Both the position numbers and the translations under genes were made by a program. A stretch of DNA of 45,357 nt. It comes from Welwitschia mirabilis. Its lineage: Eukaryota > Gnetophyta > Gnetopsida > Welwitschiales. Under the pieces are notes generated by a model. The model searched no databases. It had not been told where the DNA came from and saw nothing but the letters and a program-made list of their open reading frames with translations. Below, one piece after another: positions 42,601-45,357 of the stretch (position 1 is the stretch's first letter; every line of letters starts with the position of its first letter). Where the stretch lies: contig JBOZIK010000001.1 of assembly GCA_051453625.1 (NCBI GenBank), positions 90,119,929 to 90,165,285 of the forward strand, in the 5' to 3' direction.

Positions 42601-43169
42601 TGTACTAAATTCTAATCATTCGGGAGAGGTATTAAACAATCTTCAATAGCTAAAAAGCCAATAGTTATCTCCAAAATTTTAAGATAGCAAGGCACATCGT
42701 TTAGTCACCATTAAGCTTAACAGTCATTTCCTTTCAGCTTGATTCACATAGGAAGAAGATGCTCCAAGTTTCCCTTGTTCACCCTTCAGTTTTCCTTTCC
42801 AAAAATAGCTTCTTCTTTTTTTTTCTATCTTTTTGCAAGTCCTTTCTTATTGTGAAACCAGCATTCAACATTATTGTTTTAGAATGGCCCTCCACTCTAG
42901 CTTCTCCAGATGCTAAAGTCATGTCTCTTAGGTCCACGACTGTATGTAACACAAAAGGCTTTTCTTAATGACAACTCTTCTAACAGTCTTCTGTCAGCAT
43001 CCTAAAGTATGGAAACCAAGTCCAATGACATATCACTAGTGCTCATAAAACTAGTGATTGTTGCCACAAGAGCATCAACCAATTCTAGGAGGAATTTGAG
43101 CTCGTGTAGAACTTAACATTTCATCTACTATGACCTAGTATTCATCAAACCTCACAAAAGCAACCGTTA

Positions 43170-43430
43170 TTTCATCCAAGTGATATTAAAGAAGAACCCC
43201 TTCTTCCAACTTCGCACTGAAAACTTGATGGAACTGATTCAAATAAGAAAACCATAAGATCTATCTCATTAGCTAAAGGTTTCGTTATCACGCTGCTTAA
43301 ACAGTGAACAATAAAAGAGAGATATCCTTCACCTTTATCCCCAATCACCATCGGAAACACTGGAGCTTCTCAGCATAACTAATAAGTCAATGCTGTTCTT
43401 CTATCTCACTGTATCCTTCATGATAATACT
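43170..43430 (-). pseudogene. Possible Copia-3 gag fragment
   Basis: KPLANEIDLMVFLFESVPSS followed by FQ resembles the (D)..LV..LL.SLPPSY segment of Copia Gag. It lies upstream (element sense) of the protease remains, as expected. The resemblance is short. Confidence 0.45.
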
Positions 43431-45271
43431 CAAGGTGTTCTCATTCTGCCAATGATTTCATTATCATCTGCAAGTGCTCCATTTCTCTCAACCTATGGAT
43501 TGTACAAAGACTCAAAGTTAGAAGCATGTGTGAATTATTGCAATAAATGCATCAAAACCCCAAACCAAAAAGAACAACAAACCATACAAGCTTTAACAAG
43601 GTTTTTGTTTTCGCTACCCCAGATATTTGGAACATAACATCGCTCTTAATTGAAGAGGAAAGCCTAAGTACACAACCCATCCTTGATGGCCAATAGAAGG
43701 GTGTTTTAGGAATACATGGCAATGGTTTTGAAACAAAGGAAGACCCTCTTACGAGACGTCCACACGCATCCCTTAGAACAGCCTCCCTCTCTAACTTCGT
43801 ATTACAATTCCCTAAAACAATATTTGTCTGTTAATACTTCCCTACTGAAAGTATTTAAAGACATATTTATGAAGTGAGACACGCCCTCTTAAGCAGCACA
43901 AGCAAATAGAAGTGAAAGAAAACAAAAACTTAAAAAGATGGAAATTTTGACTACTTTCAATGTACCTATCATTTCCACACAACCATAATATGTCGCCTAC
44001 TTCTTTTCTTTTAGTATTGCATGAATCTTCCACTCTATCAAAATCCTTACTTTGTTTTCTCAATTTCCCTCGAGCTAATATGGAAAAATTTGTTCCCACA
44101 CAATTGGAAAGATCTTGTTTAGATTAAAAGAGAATATCCACTTCAAAACCAGGAGGAGTCCATCCAAAAGAAAGCTAGATATTCAACAGAGGTCACCAAT
44201 AAAAAGGAGACTGCATATTAGATAACCAAAGATGAGTAGGCCATTCAAGAGGAAGGACACAGAATAACACCCTCATGAGACCAAGAGATCACATGCTCAA
44301 GTGAGGCTTCAAACACGTGTGGCTTATCATGACATGCCATGCAAGGAGATAACCGGTGAGACTATTTATCAAACCCAAAGATCTATAATATCAATTATTC
44401 CAAAAACATATAACAAAAGTAGATCACACTGATTCATCCAACAAAAGAGATATTAATAGAAATTGAACAAGAGAAAAACAAGGGAATTTACAAGAAAGCA
44501 ACACAGGAAATAATCTGAACCATGATCAAAGATTACAAGCCAAGACCAATACCTCAAGCAAGGGTTTCCAAACTATAACACTTAATAGTAGACTTCAATT
44601 ACTCTCCTCCATACACATCCATAATAAACCCGCAAGTGGTGTTCAACAAAGAGGGTTAAAAACCCTAAAATTCCTAATTTATTTTATTAGATGCCCTTAG
44701 ATCTAATGACATCTAGTTCTAAACATAACTATTTCTGAGAAACTTGTATGAATTTTCTTGTGCAGCTATTCAAAAGCTACATCAATGCTACATGATTTGC
44801 CTTGCAATGCAATTTGTGCAAGAGAAATTGTTATAAGTTACCATTTTCCGATGACACACTCAGCGCAACATAATCAACAAATCTGTGAACTGGAGAAAAA
44901 CCTAACAATAATTCAATTATTTATAACTACTTCTAATCAAATGCTTAGACCAACATAGCAATAGTTATAGAATCTAGGAAGCATCTAGGTCTTCCTAAAC
45001 CTAGAAATGCAAGATGCTTCTCCCTGCAAAACATCTCTTAGGTTTGGATTTTGGGACATGGGAGATCCAAGTGTAACAAGGGTCATTCAAATAGTTGGAG
45101 CTAGTCTATGTGCTATTTTGGAACACTTGTACCTAATGTCCAATATTTAATGTAAGCTACTATTTCATTGTAGCAAAATTGTTTGAGGGAAGTTCTTACT
45201 ACGTCTCCCATCTTTCAAGGTGTTAAATTTTTTAAATTCCATGTCATAGCTTAAGTATAATTGCAACTTGG

Positions 45272-45357
45272 TGTTAGAAGAATGCAGCAGAGCAAAAGCA
45301 AAATGCAAACATCAACACACTAGATTTACGTGGAAAACCCCAATGTGGGGAAAAACC
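45272..45357 (-). repeat. Copia-3 5' LTR end (partial)
   Basis: In element direction it reads gggttttccacgtaaatc, then a pyrimidine-rich tail ending CTTCTAACA, the usual U5 end of plant Copia LTRs. A similar gttttccacataaatc lies in the Copia-1 LTR. The following bases do not match a standard primer site, and the LTR continues past the window edge. Confidence 0.6.

Larger units (their letters stand above)
39777..45357 (-). other. GYRA intron upstream of exon a (runs off the window)
   Basis: At least 5,581 bp. I searched by eye for the RYTEARL or DLDQDT-type exon that should precede VDFV and did not find it. 39777-41399 has no recognised element apart from a loose duplication of tttctttNNttgcaNgggcaggtgac at about 40280 and 40385. 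The rest holds Copia-3 remains. Confidence 0.7.
41400..45357 (-). mobile_element. Copia-3: partial, degraded Copia retrotransposon
   Basis: Minus-strand remains in Copia order from right to left: LTR end (45272 onwards), gag-like piece (about 43170-43430), protease/pre-integrase (42231-42600), integrase (41619-42150) and integrase C-terminus (41400-41618). No RT or 3' LTR is seen to the left, so it is probably truncated. 43431-45271 contains no recognisable gag sequence and may include unrelated DNA. It runs in the GYRA sense direction. Confidence 0.75.

Noticed and set aside
43842-44099. 85-codon minus-strand ORF, considered as Copia-3 gag
   Set aside because: No Gag motif; the only gag-like string in this area is at 43170-43430.
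1-45357. CRISPR arrays, bacterial operons, rRNA or tRNA genes
   Set aside because: No regular spacer-repeat array and no RNA gene signature was seen; spliced exons and LTR elements show that this is plant nuclear DNA.

Overview
The window looks like nuclear DNA of a seed plant with a very large, repeat-filled genome. A gymnosperm such as a conifer is my inference from the AT-rich sequence, one 28.5-kb intron and the old, broken LTR retrotransposons inside introns. Nothing here names the species. The sequence is a scaffold with five long N gaps and one 10-N gap.

The one clear cellular gene is on the minus strand: GYRA, the organellar DNA gyrase (topoisomerase II) A subunit. Ten exons lie between 39776 and 3772. 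They join with GT-AG splice sites into one open frame of 271 complete codons, matching roughly residues 150-390 of bacterial GyrA. Five exons are packed into 38404-39776. After a 28,530-bp intron (9874-38403) come three exons at 9299-9873, then single exons at 4790-4876 and 3772-3865. The exons for the catalytic tyrosine lie upstream (above 45357) and the rest of the subunit lies downstream (below 1).

Everything else is intronic. 1-3771: a decayed hAT transposase (plus strand). 3984-4706: a foldback element with arms of about 206 bp. 11744-17240: Copia-1 (plus strand, antisense to GYRA), with 442-bp LTR, GCAAG target duplication, gag-integrase deletion, reverse transcriptase present twice across a gap, and a hAT-type MITE inside its 3' LTR. 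21373-22155: a second hAT-type element rich in CGAGTC, with an exact 8-bp target duplication. 22930-23579: an LTR-like stretch with a TATA box. About 27851-36922: Copia-2 (minus strand, sense with GYRA), about 9 kb with about 1-kb LTRs, tRNA-iMet-type primer site, polypurine tract, gag-pol remains, an extra ORF downstream of RNase H, and a 166-bp tandem duplication of its LTR/primer-site junction. 41400-45357: remains of Copia-3 (minus strand), whose 5' LTR runs off the window.

GYRA would pair with GYRB to form an A2B2 gyrase that supercoils plastid and mitochondrial DNA. All retrotransposon ORFs seen here carry stops, frameshifts or deletions, so I see no autonomous mobile element. The most unusual points are the giant intron in an intact gene frame, the extra ORF and duplicated primer site of Copia-2, the GACATCC-type motif clusters in Copia-2, and three independent signs of hAT activity.
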